Positions 1 to 10,200 of a stretch of DNA of 64,000 nt are shown here, one piece after another. A model generated the notes under the pieces. It did no database searches. It was not told where the DNA came from and worked only from the letters and a program-made list of their open reading frames with translations. The position numbers and the translations under genes are program-made. Source of the DNA: Poecilobothrus nobilitatus (Eukaryota; Arthropoda; Insecta; Diptera; Dolichopodidae); NCBI GenBank assembly GCA_947095535.1, contig OX352774.1:32690496-32754495 (forward strand). Direction: 5' to 3'. The first letter of the stretch is position 1. Every line of letters begins with the position of its first letter.

Positions 1-570
1 TGGATTATTGTTTTATCCACTTCCACTCCTATCCTTCTTTACTAACCAATATACTGCATTAGCACCTAGGGGTTTTTTCCCATTATATTGGTTTAAAAGA
101 GGAGATGGGTTTAATCAGTAAGACACTATCTTCTTGGTGTCTTCGAAAAATTCCCCCCTCAAATTAATTAACTACAACCATTACACATCTTATTGTTTTC
201 TGTCATATAAATATAAAAATTTTATCTAAAAAGTTGTTGATGAGAAGAGAAATATTTATTATGATCCATTAAGAAGAAAACTTCCACTTGTTTGGGAAAT
301 TTCTTACAATAGGACAAAAAAATACTTCAATCTTTCTGTATTTTAAGAGTATTCATATTAGCTTTAAAAATATTCTAAAGCTGATAATCGTCTATGAATC
401 AATAGGAAACAATAGTCAAAGATCATGGCTAATATCTCATAACAAGAAGGAATCCATTTCCATTTAAAGATGATATAGTGTACGAATCGAAGAAAAACCT
501 ATTTATCATAAAAGCACTCTAATTCTTTTCAATTTCTGATAGATGATTAGAATATTTTTCAAAACTTATA
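1..570. other. No gene seen; AT-rich flank
   Basis: No reading frame with protein-like composition and no recognisable repeat was found here. The DNA is moderately AT-rich and has fewer homopolymers than the rest of the window, so it could be old transposon sequence, but nothing supports a family call. Confidence 0.4.
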
Positions 571-721
571 CAGAGTGTCCGCAAATCGAAGGTCACAAAG
601 AACGGAGGTGACATGACAAGTCGAAACAAGCTAAAAAATATTCCGAAAAAGGTGTCTATTCTTAATGGTTTCCGAGATAATCAACTCCTTTCTTCGTGAT
701 CTTCCATTTTCGTACACTCTG
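571..721. mobile_element. Short TIR element (MITE), 151 bp
   Basis: The first 34 bases (571-604, starting CAGAGTGTCCGC) match the reverse complement of the last 34 (688-721) at about 28 positions. The outermost 8 bases are identical. Both ends are flanked by TATA, which fits a TA target-site duplication. The 83-bp centre has no coding potential. This is the layout of a non-autonomous DNA transposon. TA duplication and CAG ends suggest a Tc1/mariner-type mobiliser, which is an inference. Confidence 0.75.
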
Positions 722-1138
722 TATATAAATAATTAATATAATTCATATATTTAATTTATGTATTTTCAAAGCTTTTACTTTATCACACAAGCGTATAATA
801 ATTTAAAATATTAAAATATAAAATAACTTTTACTAAAATATTTATTGTAATTTTTTTTTTATAAATCAATTCTATAATAAATCCAGAATAGAATTTAATA
901 TACTCGTAAAATACATATACGTATAACTTAAAAAGTTAAACTCCATAATATATTATTAATATATATATATATATGAAATATCTAACAATAAGAAGAAATA
1001 ATAAATAAGAACTATATTTTAATTTAAATATCAATAAAAAAAACAAAATTAAAAATTAAAGAGATTTACATTTTTTTATTTATTTACTTTAAATGTTACT
1101 TATCATACAGAAGTATGCAATAATACTAAAATTATTAA

Positions 1139-1262
1139 TTTATTTATTTATTAATATCTATAATATTACATAATAAATTTAGTAATATCAGTCTCGGCTA
1201 CCAAGGGCGGTTATGGGGATACTTAAATTGAAATTACTTTATTATTTAGCTTATAAAATTAT
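1139..1262 (-). mobile_element. SINE fragment, 3' part (same family as 2037-2312)
   Basis: A (TTTA)n tract is followed by a stretch that tracks the 3' body of the SINE at 2037-2312: TAATATTACATA, then a short variable segment, then TCGGCTACCAAGG against TCGGCTACTAAGG, then TTAT and a G-rich patch. The tRNA-like head is absent, so this is a 5'-truncated or diverged copy in the same (minus) orientation. The upper boundary is approximate. Confidence 0.6.
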
Positions 1263-1322
1263 TAGATATACAGGCTGTTTCCAACTCGATCGTCTTTCTT
1301 GAAATAAGTGATCGGGCATGTC

Positions 1323-1908
1323 GAGACGAAAAAAAATTGTATTGGAGCGGGGGTCTATTCTGGACCCTTTTCGAAATATGAGGGGTTGAAGATGTTTTAG
1401 CGTTCATAAAAAAGTCAATAACTTTTGAAAGGCTCGCTATAAAGAGATAAAAATTGTAGAGTAAGATGTGGCTTTAATTTTTATGTAGTAATAATCCCCA
1501 TATGCCCAACAGTTACAAAGTTATGAAGGTTCAAATTGATTTAAAATCAAAAAAATATGTTTCAAACTCAATTTTCTTTTGAAACACCCTGTGGATACTT
1601 TTTATATCATATTTCGAAACAGTTTTTCAAGCACTATAATTAGTACCTAATAACTTTTTCTCTATCTCTAACCGTTTTTGAGATATAAAGAATAGAAAAG
1701 TATTTCATTAGTACATCATTAACACAAATAAAATAATAAAGCTAATAACTTACTCTACAAAACTCATTTTTTTTATCTTCCTATAGCAAGCCGTTCAAAA
1801 GTTATAGATTTTTTTATGAAAAGGGGCTAAAACATCTTTAACTTTTCATATATCGAAAAGGGTGTAGAATAGACCCCCGCTGCAATACAATTTTTTGTTC
1901 GTCCTGAA
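1323..1908. mobile_element. Foldback element: two ~150-bp inverted arms around a ~270-bp spacer
   Basis: Bases 1323-1475 and 1745-1908 are imperfect reverse complements over their whole length. Shared blocks, read from the outside in, include AATTGTATTG, a GCGGGGGTCTATTCT block, TTTTCGA, a run around ATAACTTTTGAA, and GTAGAGTAAG. The spacer holds GAAACACCCTGTGG, which resembles the end of many arthropod TIR elements, so two copies may have joined head to head. The transcript could form a long hairpin. No protein is encoded. The family is not recognised. Confidence 0.7.
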
Positions 1909-2026
1909 AATTTTTATTCAACTTAATTGTTTTTTTTTGGTTTCATTCTAAAATGTAAGTATACTAAATTAAAAATATATATGGATGTATGGGTATATCA
2001 AAAACTTTTCCTATACGGATCTTTTG

Positions 2027-2036
2027 TAAGATCTTT
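2027..2036. repeat. Target-site duplication, left copy
   Basis: The 10-bp word TAAGATCTTT occurs here directly after the A-rich-tail side of the SINE and again at 2313-2322 directly next to its 5' end. This perfect direct repeat defines both ends of the insertion and implies LINE-type retrotransposition. Confidence 0.8.
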
Positions 2037-2312
2037 ATTTATTTATTTATTTATTTATATTAATATTACATACATTAATGTAGTGCAATATTATTGAACC
2101 ATCGGCTACTAAGGCCATTATAGGTTTTTATACTATTATTAAATTATATACTAATATTATTTATTTTGTTTATATTATATACTATATATTTACATTATAT
2201 TAGGTCGTAAGGGGGGTATGTAAAGAAAAAAACTTACGACCTGTGCAGGGATCGAACCCACACTCCTTCGGTTAATACGCCACACGCCTACCCACTAGGC
2301 TACCGAAGCCCC
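2037..2312 (-). mobile_element. tRNA-derived SINE, 276 bp, flanked by 10-bp TSD
   Basis: Read on the minus strand it begins GGGGCTTCGGTAGCC and carries a pol III A box (TAGCCTAGTGG, 2302-2292) and a consensus B box (GGTTCGATCCC, 2258-2248) at tRNA spacing. The tRNA fold is not complete: the 5' end cannot pair with the bases after the T arm, so it is not a working tRNA gene. An AT-rich body follows, ending in (TAAA)n at the 3' side. Perfect TAAGATCTTT duplications flank it. A T7 run (2232-2226) lies just after the head and could stop pol III early. A second, partial copy lies at 1139-1262. Confidence 0.85.
2202..2242. repeat. 10-bp perfect inverted repeat inside the SINE
   Basis: AGGTCGTAAG (2202-2211) and CTTACGACCT (2233-2242) are exact reverse complements separated by 21 bases that include the T7/A7 run. 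It would form a stem at the junction of the tRNA-like head and the body. Confidence 0.8.
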
Positions 2313-2322
2313 TAAGATCTTT

Positions 2323-4490
2323 TTGCCAGCAATCTAAAATCAATATTATGTTGAACTTGTGATAGATAACATTTGTCATTTGAGGAATTGGAACCATGGA
2401 ACTTATAACAATCCTATAAAAGATTTATAATTCTAAAATAGGGATCTGATTAAATTAAATTCGAGCTTTAATTAAGTGACAAATTTTGGTGATACGTCAC
2501 AAAAGTGAAATTTAGAAAAATTTGTCATAATTTTTCAAATTTTTGCATACTTTTAGGCGAAAATATTTTCATACAAATATTAAGCTTTTTCGAACTACAT
2601 ACATATTTTATGTTATTTGATGGAATAATTTTGAACGAATTAAAGTAGTTCTTTTTAAATACTCTTTGCGGTATTTTTAACCTTTATCATTCATAAGTAT
2701 TTATTAGAATTTATTTATCGTAAACCCACAAAATGTTTTTCGTTAAGAAAATGCTTTTAAAATGGTTTTTTTTTACTCATTCTAATTACGAAAATGATCG
2801 ATTTGTAAAAGCATTGCTAATTGAGATTATCAAATGAATGGGAAAAATATTTTCTCTACTTTTCTTATTTAAAAAGAAATTTTTTTAAAAGATTTATAAA
2901 ATAAATGTATATCTGTTAACAGATTTATTTCATTTTGATTTAATTTCTATTAAATTTAAGAAATTTTTTAATTATATATTAAAATATTATTTTCAATCAT
3001 CGAAAAATTTCGAAAAACCTACCCATATTATTATATTAAGCACAAATTATTTAAGTTCGTTTTAATTTCTAAGCTAAAATATTTTCTAACACAAAAGCTT
3101 TCAACTGAAAACAACTTTTTTACTAAAGGAATTACAGATATTTTCTTATAATTTTCATCAATTTTTTTTTTTTTTTTGAATCTTTTAGTTTTTCAGCTCT
3201 CCTTTTTCTTCCTCGTGAATTACCCTATTCTTTTTCTCCTTGCTAAGTTATCCTATTCAGGGCGCAGTGATATTATCTCAGTCTCTATTAAAGTTAAATT
3301 TTGCTATAATTTCAATATCTTTATAATGTAAAGATCGGCAATAATATTCGGAGTTGAGTTGACAAGAGGCAACAGAGAATTATACAGAGAAATTTGTTAA
3401 TATTAAAAGTTTAAAATATAATAAATATTTATTTTTGGAGGGGAAAAAAAATTAAATTAATTTCTATCAACCTATTAAGAGTTTCTTCCTAAACAATAAC
3501 TCTCACTTAAAGCATTTGTTGTGCACTATGTATATAATAAGCCTCATGGTTTTATTTATAAATAATATACATATAGATTATCTTAATTTCGAAAAATTAA
3601 AATCTTATAATTTCTAAAAATTGGCTAAAGTGAACCATGGGACTTATTTTTTTTTTTTTAATATACGCCATTCTAACCGCGTTCAACCACAACAACCAAC
3701 CATATGTTAAAACAACAATCATGGAAAACTTTTATCTCCATCTAATTAGATCGCTATACCCAGAAACGTTTTTCTCATCATATCATTTAAATAACATAAG
3801 AGAAAGAAAAGTAATTTTAATTTCAAGTTAGCACCTATAATGGGTTGGCAATTATAGCCATTAAAAAATATTTAGGCTAAATTGTAAATAAATTCTGGTA
3901 ACACTGAATAATTTTTTTTTTTTTTTAATAAATTTTTAGAATAGTAGTAAGAGAAGAATTACAGCAATTAAATCTTTTTTTTTTTTATAAAAACAAATAT
4001 TTAAAGTATTTAAGTATTAACAAGGTATTAAGTTAATAAAAACGATATGATATTGTTTGATTGGCATTCTATATACATATTTATAGATACACATAACACA
4101 TTATATATATTTAATATATTATACTTAAACAAACTATAAATAAATATTTATTGAAACAATTTTCCAAAGTAAAAAGTAAATAGGTATTAATTATATTGTT
4201 GATTCATCGAGTCAAACAATGTCACGAACAAATAATTAACTCTCTTTTATTTTATATTTTTATTTTTAGTTGTATATCAAAATTAAATAATTTAAATTTA
4301 ATATGAAAATGGGTTTAGAAACGGACCTTAAGAAAATTTTATACTTATAGAGTCACTTTTTGAAAATATAAAAGATTATGTTTCCCCTTATAGTACGGAA
4401 AAAATTCATAAGCCTAATATAAGTAAAGTGTTTCAAGGTGTTAGAACTTTACAAAAATAAGAAAAATGTGCAGTTAATATTGTAAATTTC
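2323..4490. other. No gene seen; AT-rich intergenic DNA
   Basis: No convincing coding sequence. A 64-codon ATG frame at 3637-3831 exists, but frames of that length are expected by chance at this base composition. Poly(T) tracts near 3163, 3643, 3911 and 3976 are the only notable features. Confidence 0.4.
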
Positions 4491-4493
4491 GGA

Positions 4494-4800
4494 GTTATAT
4501 GACAGATACTCGATCCCATTGCTCCTAAACAACAAAATTTTACAGAAATGATTGCCTTAAAACTTCTACAAATTCTACATTTACAGAGAAAATTCTACAT
4601 TCCGATCTTATACATAGACATTGAGTTATGCTCATATAAAAAAGGAAACTGTATGTCAGCTACCCGAACTTGTTTCCTTAGATCAATAAAATTTTGCTAA
4701 GATCGTTGACATAAACCTTAAATTGTTTTTCAAAATTTCATTAAGTTATGTTATAAAGGAAAATACTTGACAGCTACTCGAACCCGTAGATCGAGCTTGT
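4494..4800. repeat. Degenerate tandem repeat, 3 copies
   Basis: Related segments start near 4494, 4625 and 4745. Each carries a variant of GTTATG, then (in the last two) AAGGAAA, then CAGCTACYCGAAC (CAGATACTCGATC in the first). A similar word in the reverse orientation (GGGTAGCTGACAC) lies at 6634-6646 near the right side of the neighbouring DINE-like element. This may be an older relative of that element. Confidence 0.45.
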
Positions 4801-5004
4801 TCAAATTCAATAGCGAAACTAACAATTTTAAAAAAGTTATATATGATAAAAATTTTAATATTCTAGCTTCATTATACCCTACACCTAAAGTATAGGGTAT
4901 ATTAACTTTGGTATGGTGTTTGTAACCACCAAAAGGAAGCGAGTTAGGTATAGACATGTATATATATTCTGAATCAGGATCACCGCCGGAGTCGATTTAG
5001 CGAT

Positions 5005-5034
5005 GTCCGTCCGTCCGTCCGTCCGTCCGTCCGT
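5005..5034. repeat. (GTCC)n microsatellite, ~7.5 units
   Basis: An uninterrupted GTCC/CCGT tetranucleotide array lies directly after GAGTCGATTTAGCGAT. It is one of the most GC-rich spots in the window. GTCY microsatellites at this position are typical of DINE-type elements in flies. Confidence 0.9.
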
Positions 5035-5082
5035 ACGCACGATAACTCAAAATGTATGTTCGGGATGTACCTTCCCGTTCGA

Positions 5083-6600
5083 TTTATGTCTCTGAAATTT
5101 AAGAGGATTTGGTCCATGGGTTTTGGATTTGGAAGCTTCCGAACGAGCCCCAGAGCAAATGAGATTATCTCCAAAACCAATAAAGATATAACCTTTACTT
5201 TTGGCAGAATGGTGTTCTTTCATGTATGATTTAGGCCTCTGAAATTTAGGAGAATTTGGTCCATGGGTTTGGATTTGGAAGCTTCCGAACGAGCACCAGA
5301 GCAAATGAGATTATCTCCAAAACCAACAAAGATATAACCTTTAAATTTGGCAGGGTGGTGTTCTTTCATGTTTTATTTGAGTCTCTGAAATTTAAGAGGA
5401 TGTGGTCCATGGGTTTGGACTTTGGAAGCTTCCCAACGAGCCCCAGAGCAAATGAGATTATCTCCAAAAACAACAAATATATATAACCTTTAAATTTGGC
5501 CGAATGGTGTTTTTTCATGTTTGATTTAAGTCTCTGAAATTTGAGAGGATTTGGCCATGGGTTTAAATTTGAAAGAATTTGAACCGTAGATTCGAATTTT
5601 GGAAGCTTCCGAACGAGCCGCAGAGCAAATGAGATTATATCCAATACGAACAAAGGTAGAACCTTTGAATTTGGTACAATGGTGTTCTTTCGTGTTTGAT
5701 TTATGTCTCTGAAATTTAAGAGGATTTGGTCCATGGGTTTGGTTTTGGAAGCTTCCGAACGAGCACCAGAGCAAATGAGATTATCTCCAAAACCAACAAA
5801 GATATAACCTTTAAATTTGGCAGGGTGGTGTTCTTTCATGTTTTATTTAAGTCTCTGAAATGTGAGAAGATTTGGTCCATGGGTTCTGGTTTTGGAAACT
5901 TCCGAACGAGCCCCAGAGCAAACGAGATTATCTCCAAAACTAATAAAGATAGAACCTTTAAATTTTTTATAATGATGTTTCTTCCAGTTTGATTTATGTC
6001 TCTAAAATTTAAGAGGATGTGGTCCATGGGTTTGGATTTTGGAAGCTTCCGAACGAGCCCCAGAGCAAATGAGATTATCTCCAAAAACAACAAATATATA
6101 ACCTTTACTTTTGGCATAATGGTGTTCTTTCATGTATGATTTAGGCCTCTGAAATTTGAGAGGATTTGGTCCTTGGGTTCGGATTTTGAAAGCTTCCGAA
6201 CGAGCCTCAGAGCAAATGATATTATCTCCAAATGCAACAAAGATATAACCTTTAAATTAGGCAGAATGGTGTTCCTTCATGTTTGATTTATGTTTCTGAA
6301 ATTTGTGAGGATTTGGTCCATGGGTTCAAATCTTGGAAGCTTCCGGACGAGCCCCAGAGCAAACGAGTATATCTCCACAACCAACAAAGATAGAACTTTT
6401 ATTTTTAGTACAAAGGTGTTCTGTTATGTTTCCTTTTCTGTAAAATTGGAAACTGACATTTGAAAGAATTTGAACCATGGGTTCGTATTTTGGAAACTTC
6501 CGGACGAGCACAAGAGCAACGAGCATATCTCCAAAACCAACAAAAGTAGAACCTTTAAATTTAATAGAATGGTGTTCTGGCAAGTTTTCTTTATGTTCCT
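5083..6600. repeat. Central tandem repeats, ~10 copies of a ~147-bp unit
   Basis: The marker CCATGGG (CCTTGGG in one unit) recurs at 5114, 5261, 5407, 5555, 5731, 5877, 6024, 6171, 6318 and 6475. Spacing is 146-148 except for one unit of 176, which contains an extra ~30 bases resembling the start of the next unit, and one of 157. Each unit also has GGAAGCTTCCGAACGAGC, AGAGCAAATGAGATTATCTCC and GGTGTTCTTTCATG. Because 147 is 49 codons, open frames run across several units on both strands (for example 5366-5839 minus). These look like a by-product of the period and not a gene. The last units are the most diverged. Confidence 0.9.
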
Positions 6601-6857
6601 GAGATGGATTCGATGAATTGGAGTGGCAATTCGGGTAGCTGACACAAACATCCCAAGGACTACCAATCTCCGAAAATAATTAAGATAGAAACTTAAAATT
6701 TTATACAAGGGTGTCAAGCATATCCCAAGCGGATGCCTCTTTTACGTTCTTGAAATTCGAGTTGAATAAGACAGAAAAGGGAAGAAGTTCAAGCAGCTGC
6801 CAAAAACACTTATGGATTGTTAATTTAATTCGAATTATTCAGGTGTAGGGTATTAAT

Positions 6858-6876
6858 AAGTCGGTTGCATCGACTT
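6858..6876. other. 3' terminal hairpin of the DINE-like element
   Basis: AAGTCG (6858-6863) and CGACTT (6871-6876) form a perfect 6-bp stem with a 7-base loop close to the right end of the element, followed by ACTGTTACATTTACTTGTT. Helentron-type elements end in such a stem-loop. Confidence 0.65.
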
Positions 6877-7032
6877 ACTGTTACATTTACTTGTTATTTT
6901 TTAAGTTATTGGACAAATGGACAAACGTAATGGTATTAATCGACTGAGGATTCAATTTGAAGCAAAAAATATATATATTTTCTCATATTTAAATAATGTT
7001 CTTTAAGATGTCAAAAATGTAATGGTTAATTT

Positions 7033-7068
7033 ATTATACCCTTGAAATATGTTAGTATGGGTATAATT
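7033..7068. mobile_element. Fragment resembling a DINE-like left end
   Basis: ATTATACCC...GGGTATAAT repeats the inverted-repeat arrangement of the left end at 4872-4900. Nothing else of the element follows, so it is at best a solitary remnant. Confidence 0.35.
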
Positions 7069-7197
7069 AGCAGCTCAAGAATAGAACTAACGATAGCATG
7101 GAAAAACAAAGAAATAACAGTATTATAAAATTTTCACTCACATTTTTTTTTTTTGTTTTTTGTTTTTTTTGGTTCCTAATTGTTTAATTAGGAAGCA

Positions 7198-7266
7198 AAT
7201 TGTTTATATGTTGATAGACCTAGTCTGTTTTGTTCTAATTGTTTATATGTTGATAGACCTAGTCTG
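7198..7266. repeat. 30-bp direct repeat, two copies
   Basis: AATTGTTTATATGTTGATAG followed by ACCTAGTCTG occurs at 7198-7227 and again, identically, at 7237-7266, separated by 9 bases. This is a recent local duplication. Confidence 0.9.
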
Positions 7267-7269
7267 CAC

Positions 7270-10200
7270 CATTGATTCATGTTAGAACTGTAGACAAGTT
7301 AGAAAAATGGGATTATTACAGATAATAGATGAATGAAATTAAAATCTACTCCCATTAATAGAATTGATCTGAATTAATTCTTATTTCAATTACTATATAA
7401 GACAATACTAGTCCTTACCACATGTAGAATTGTGCAAATTGTAATCAATGCAATTCTATTTATTTATATATTCTTATAATCTTATATTGCAGTTATATAA
7501 TGATATAATGCGAGCATGGTTTGTTCATATTTAGATAATTAAATATTTGTTGGTTTTTTTTTATTCTTACTTTTCTTGGCAACCTAAAGGTCATCACTAG
7601 ATATTTCGAGCATATAGCCTTCACTAGATGAACTCAGTTCGCAGCTATTGTTCTGGAATTTTCCCAAGTTATATTAATTTTATTTGTTAGTTAAAATTAG
7701 GAAATTTTTTTTTATCTGTGAGTTATAAGGTATAAGTTAAAATTTTTAGTTTAATTTGGTACTTATTTTGTTATAAATATTTATATTTATCTATATTTGA
7801 TGTATATTGTATTAAATATTGTTTGTCATTAATTTGAACTTAACGGTGAATGGTACCTGAAATTAGATCGAAAAACACATAAAATATAGTTTTTTTCAAA
7901 AGAAATGTTAAAGAAAGTATACCTATACCTTTAATAAAGTTAAATAAATAGTGGAAGTATTTTTTAAAACTAAGTTAAGGGAAAACTGAAGGGGGATCAA
8001 TAAGTAAAAAAAAAATCTTTGATATACTAACTAACGTACAATTTGTTTTAGAAAGAATAAGAAAATAGTGAAAAAGATTAAGTAAATTTTGCAAATTACA
8101 TGGTCTTATGGATCTTATGGTCTTCTTTGAATGTACAAATTCAATTTAACTTTTTGATCGAATGATTCTGATCGAATAATATAAGCTAAAATTTTTTTTT
8201 TTATAATCTAATTTTCATACAGTTAATTTTTTTTTAAACACAGTCTTTAAATTAGTTATTTTTATTTTTATAATGTTTAAACCTTGCAATTTAAATATAT
8301 GATCGTGTACAAAAAACATTCTTTACGAATTTATTTTGCAAGTATTCCATTGTTTTTGATATGATCTAAACAAGAACTAAAGATGTATTTCTTTTTCGAA
8401 TTTCCATTCAAATTAAATATACACAAAAATATGATCCTTTTGCTTGCATTTGATCAAATAAATAATAATATAAAGTGTAAGTTAACTTATACCCTATTAT
8501 TATTTTATTATTTTTAGTTCTTTTTAGTTTTATACAAAGCATAGGGCATCCATTAAGTCATTTATTATTCATATGTACTTGACGAAGCTTCAGTTCAGTC
8601 TGAAATCATTAATTTCACTAAACCGTTGATTATCCGGCTGTAATACCCTATTGTTAAACTATAGTTAAAATAATACTACTACAAGATCACTTGACTTGAC
8701 AAGATTCACTTGATAAAGAAGACTTCCTTATTACCAATTATATTCTGCTTGAAAATGTAATCTGCAATGGCTTAAAATTCAAAGGAAACTTATATTATTT
8801 ATATTATCTTATTCTTTACATCACAACAGTATTTTGTAATCAAATGCCTTTCCATATTGTATTTTTGTATTATTTATTTATTTTATTACTTTTTTAATTA
8901 CTTTACAATATTGTAATATAATTTTCTTTTTAATATTAAATAATATGTAATCTTATGTAAAAACCTAAAGATTGGGATTTGGGACATAACATTAAAACTA
9001 TCGAATTTCACTAAGCCACACGAGTATTTGTGAGGAATGTTTAACTTTTTGTATAAATACACGTGCAATTTAGCGCATTGAAGCAATTTTTTTTTTTTAC
9101 CTTTTCTTAACCTTTGATTGTATGATGATTTTAATAAAAAAATATATTTTTTATAAACTACATTTAGTAAGTCATTAAATTTTTTTAAAGTCAAAAATAA
9201 ACAAAGAACAATAGAATTTAATTGTATTATTAATAGTAGCAGAGACAATACCGAAGTAGTAATTTTTTTTTGTTTTATTATATTTTATTTATTTTAAAAT
9301 AAATGAGAACGTGACTGCCCTCTAATTTTGGCAAAATTAATTTTCTGGGAAAGAAAATAAAAATTTCACTTATCACCAAAATATTCAATGTATCTATCTA
9401 TAAAAGTATATTATGGGTAAGGGTAATGAATGCCAAAAAAAAAAATTTAAAGTTCAATATCATAATATACTATAGCACATAATTTTCTATAAAGACAACA
9501 AAACAATCATCTGTTGTTAACGAAATTGTTTTCTATTTTTTTTTAAATAGAATTTTGCTATTCCAATAAAATTAGAAATTATAATTTATTTCAAAATATT
9601 AAAAAAAAAAACAACAAAAAGGAACTTAAGTTAATTTAATATTAGATACATTTAAAGTATTATTATTAAAACTGTTGACCAGTACTAATACTATATCGTA
9701 CATAGTTCATCGTCCCTATTTTTTAGGGTCATTGACACTAGCTCAATTAAACGTCATTAATTGGTTCGATAAACTTTTGTGATAAATTCTACTTGATTTG
9801 AGGTACACAACTGCTCGCAGAATCTTGAATTACGGATAGTTGTTTATTTCACCTACCAACGTAAAGTTTGTTTACGTTGTTAGGTTCACCAAGAATGTAA
9901 AGCTTGTTTTAGGAAGAGTAAGGAAAAAATTAGAAGAATTTCTTAACCAACTAAGTGACTTTTTTTTTTGCCAAGGTAGGTGGGAATCTCGAAAAACACC
10001 AATTAGATCAACGCGCAAATTCTCTTTGGTATAGTGTTGGGAGTTTAATCAACTAAATGCCACCTCCTTTTTAAACAAATTTTAAGTTAAAATCTATAGC
10101 TTAAAAAATTAAAGCTTAGAACCAGTACAATATAATAAATGAGGGCAATTTTTCTTATTTTTTTTATTTGGATTTATTTTTTGTTCATGAATCACAAAGA

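Larger units (their letters stand above)
4872..6895. mobile_element. DINE-1/Helentron-like non-autonomous element with central tandem repeats
   Basis: The left end is an ATTATACCCTACACC...TATAGGGTATATTAA block with a short inverted repeat, followed by TATATATATTCTGAATCAGGATCACC, GAGTCGATTTAGCGATG and a (GTCC)n microsatellite. The middle holds about ten ~147-bp tandem repeats. The right end reads GTGTAGGGTATTAA, then a hairpin (AAGTCG-loop-CGACTT, 6858-6876), then a short tail ending TTACTTGTT. This order of left block, GTCY microsatellite, ~150-bp repeats and 3' hairpin plus TTCTTGTT-like tail is that of fly DINE-1 / Helentron-associated elements (established knowledge). No Rep-helicase is encoded, so it would need an autonomous partner. 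Exact ends are inferred. Confidence 0.72.

Noticed and set aside
2242..2312. Functional tRNA gene on the minus strand
   Set aside because: A and B boxes are good, but the 5' bases cannot pair with the bases after the T arm to form an acceptor stem, and TSDs plus a (TAAA)n tail show it is the head of a SINE.
3637..3831. 64-codon ATG frame with mixed composition
   Set aside because: Frames of this length are expected several times per window at this base composition, and no family is recognised.
4980..6717. Protein-coding gene from the overlapping frames in the tandem repeats
   Set aside because: Frames occur on both strands and follow the 147-bp period; the element ends and microsatellite identify a non-coding mobile element.
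8898..9248. 116-codon open frame on the minus strand
   Set aside because: It starts at TTG, has no ATG until near residue 88, shows no domain and no splice partners. It is longer than expected by chance, but nothing supports a gene.
9840..10034. Frame with RVRKKLEEFLNQL that looked like a retroelement fragment
   Set aside because: Non-ATG start, overlaps a hairpin, and no conserved retroelement motif is present.
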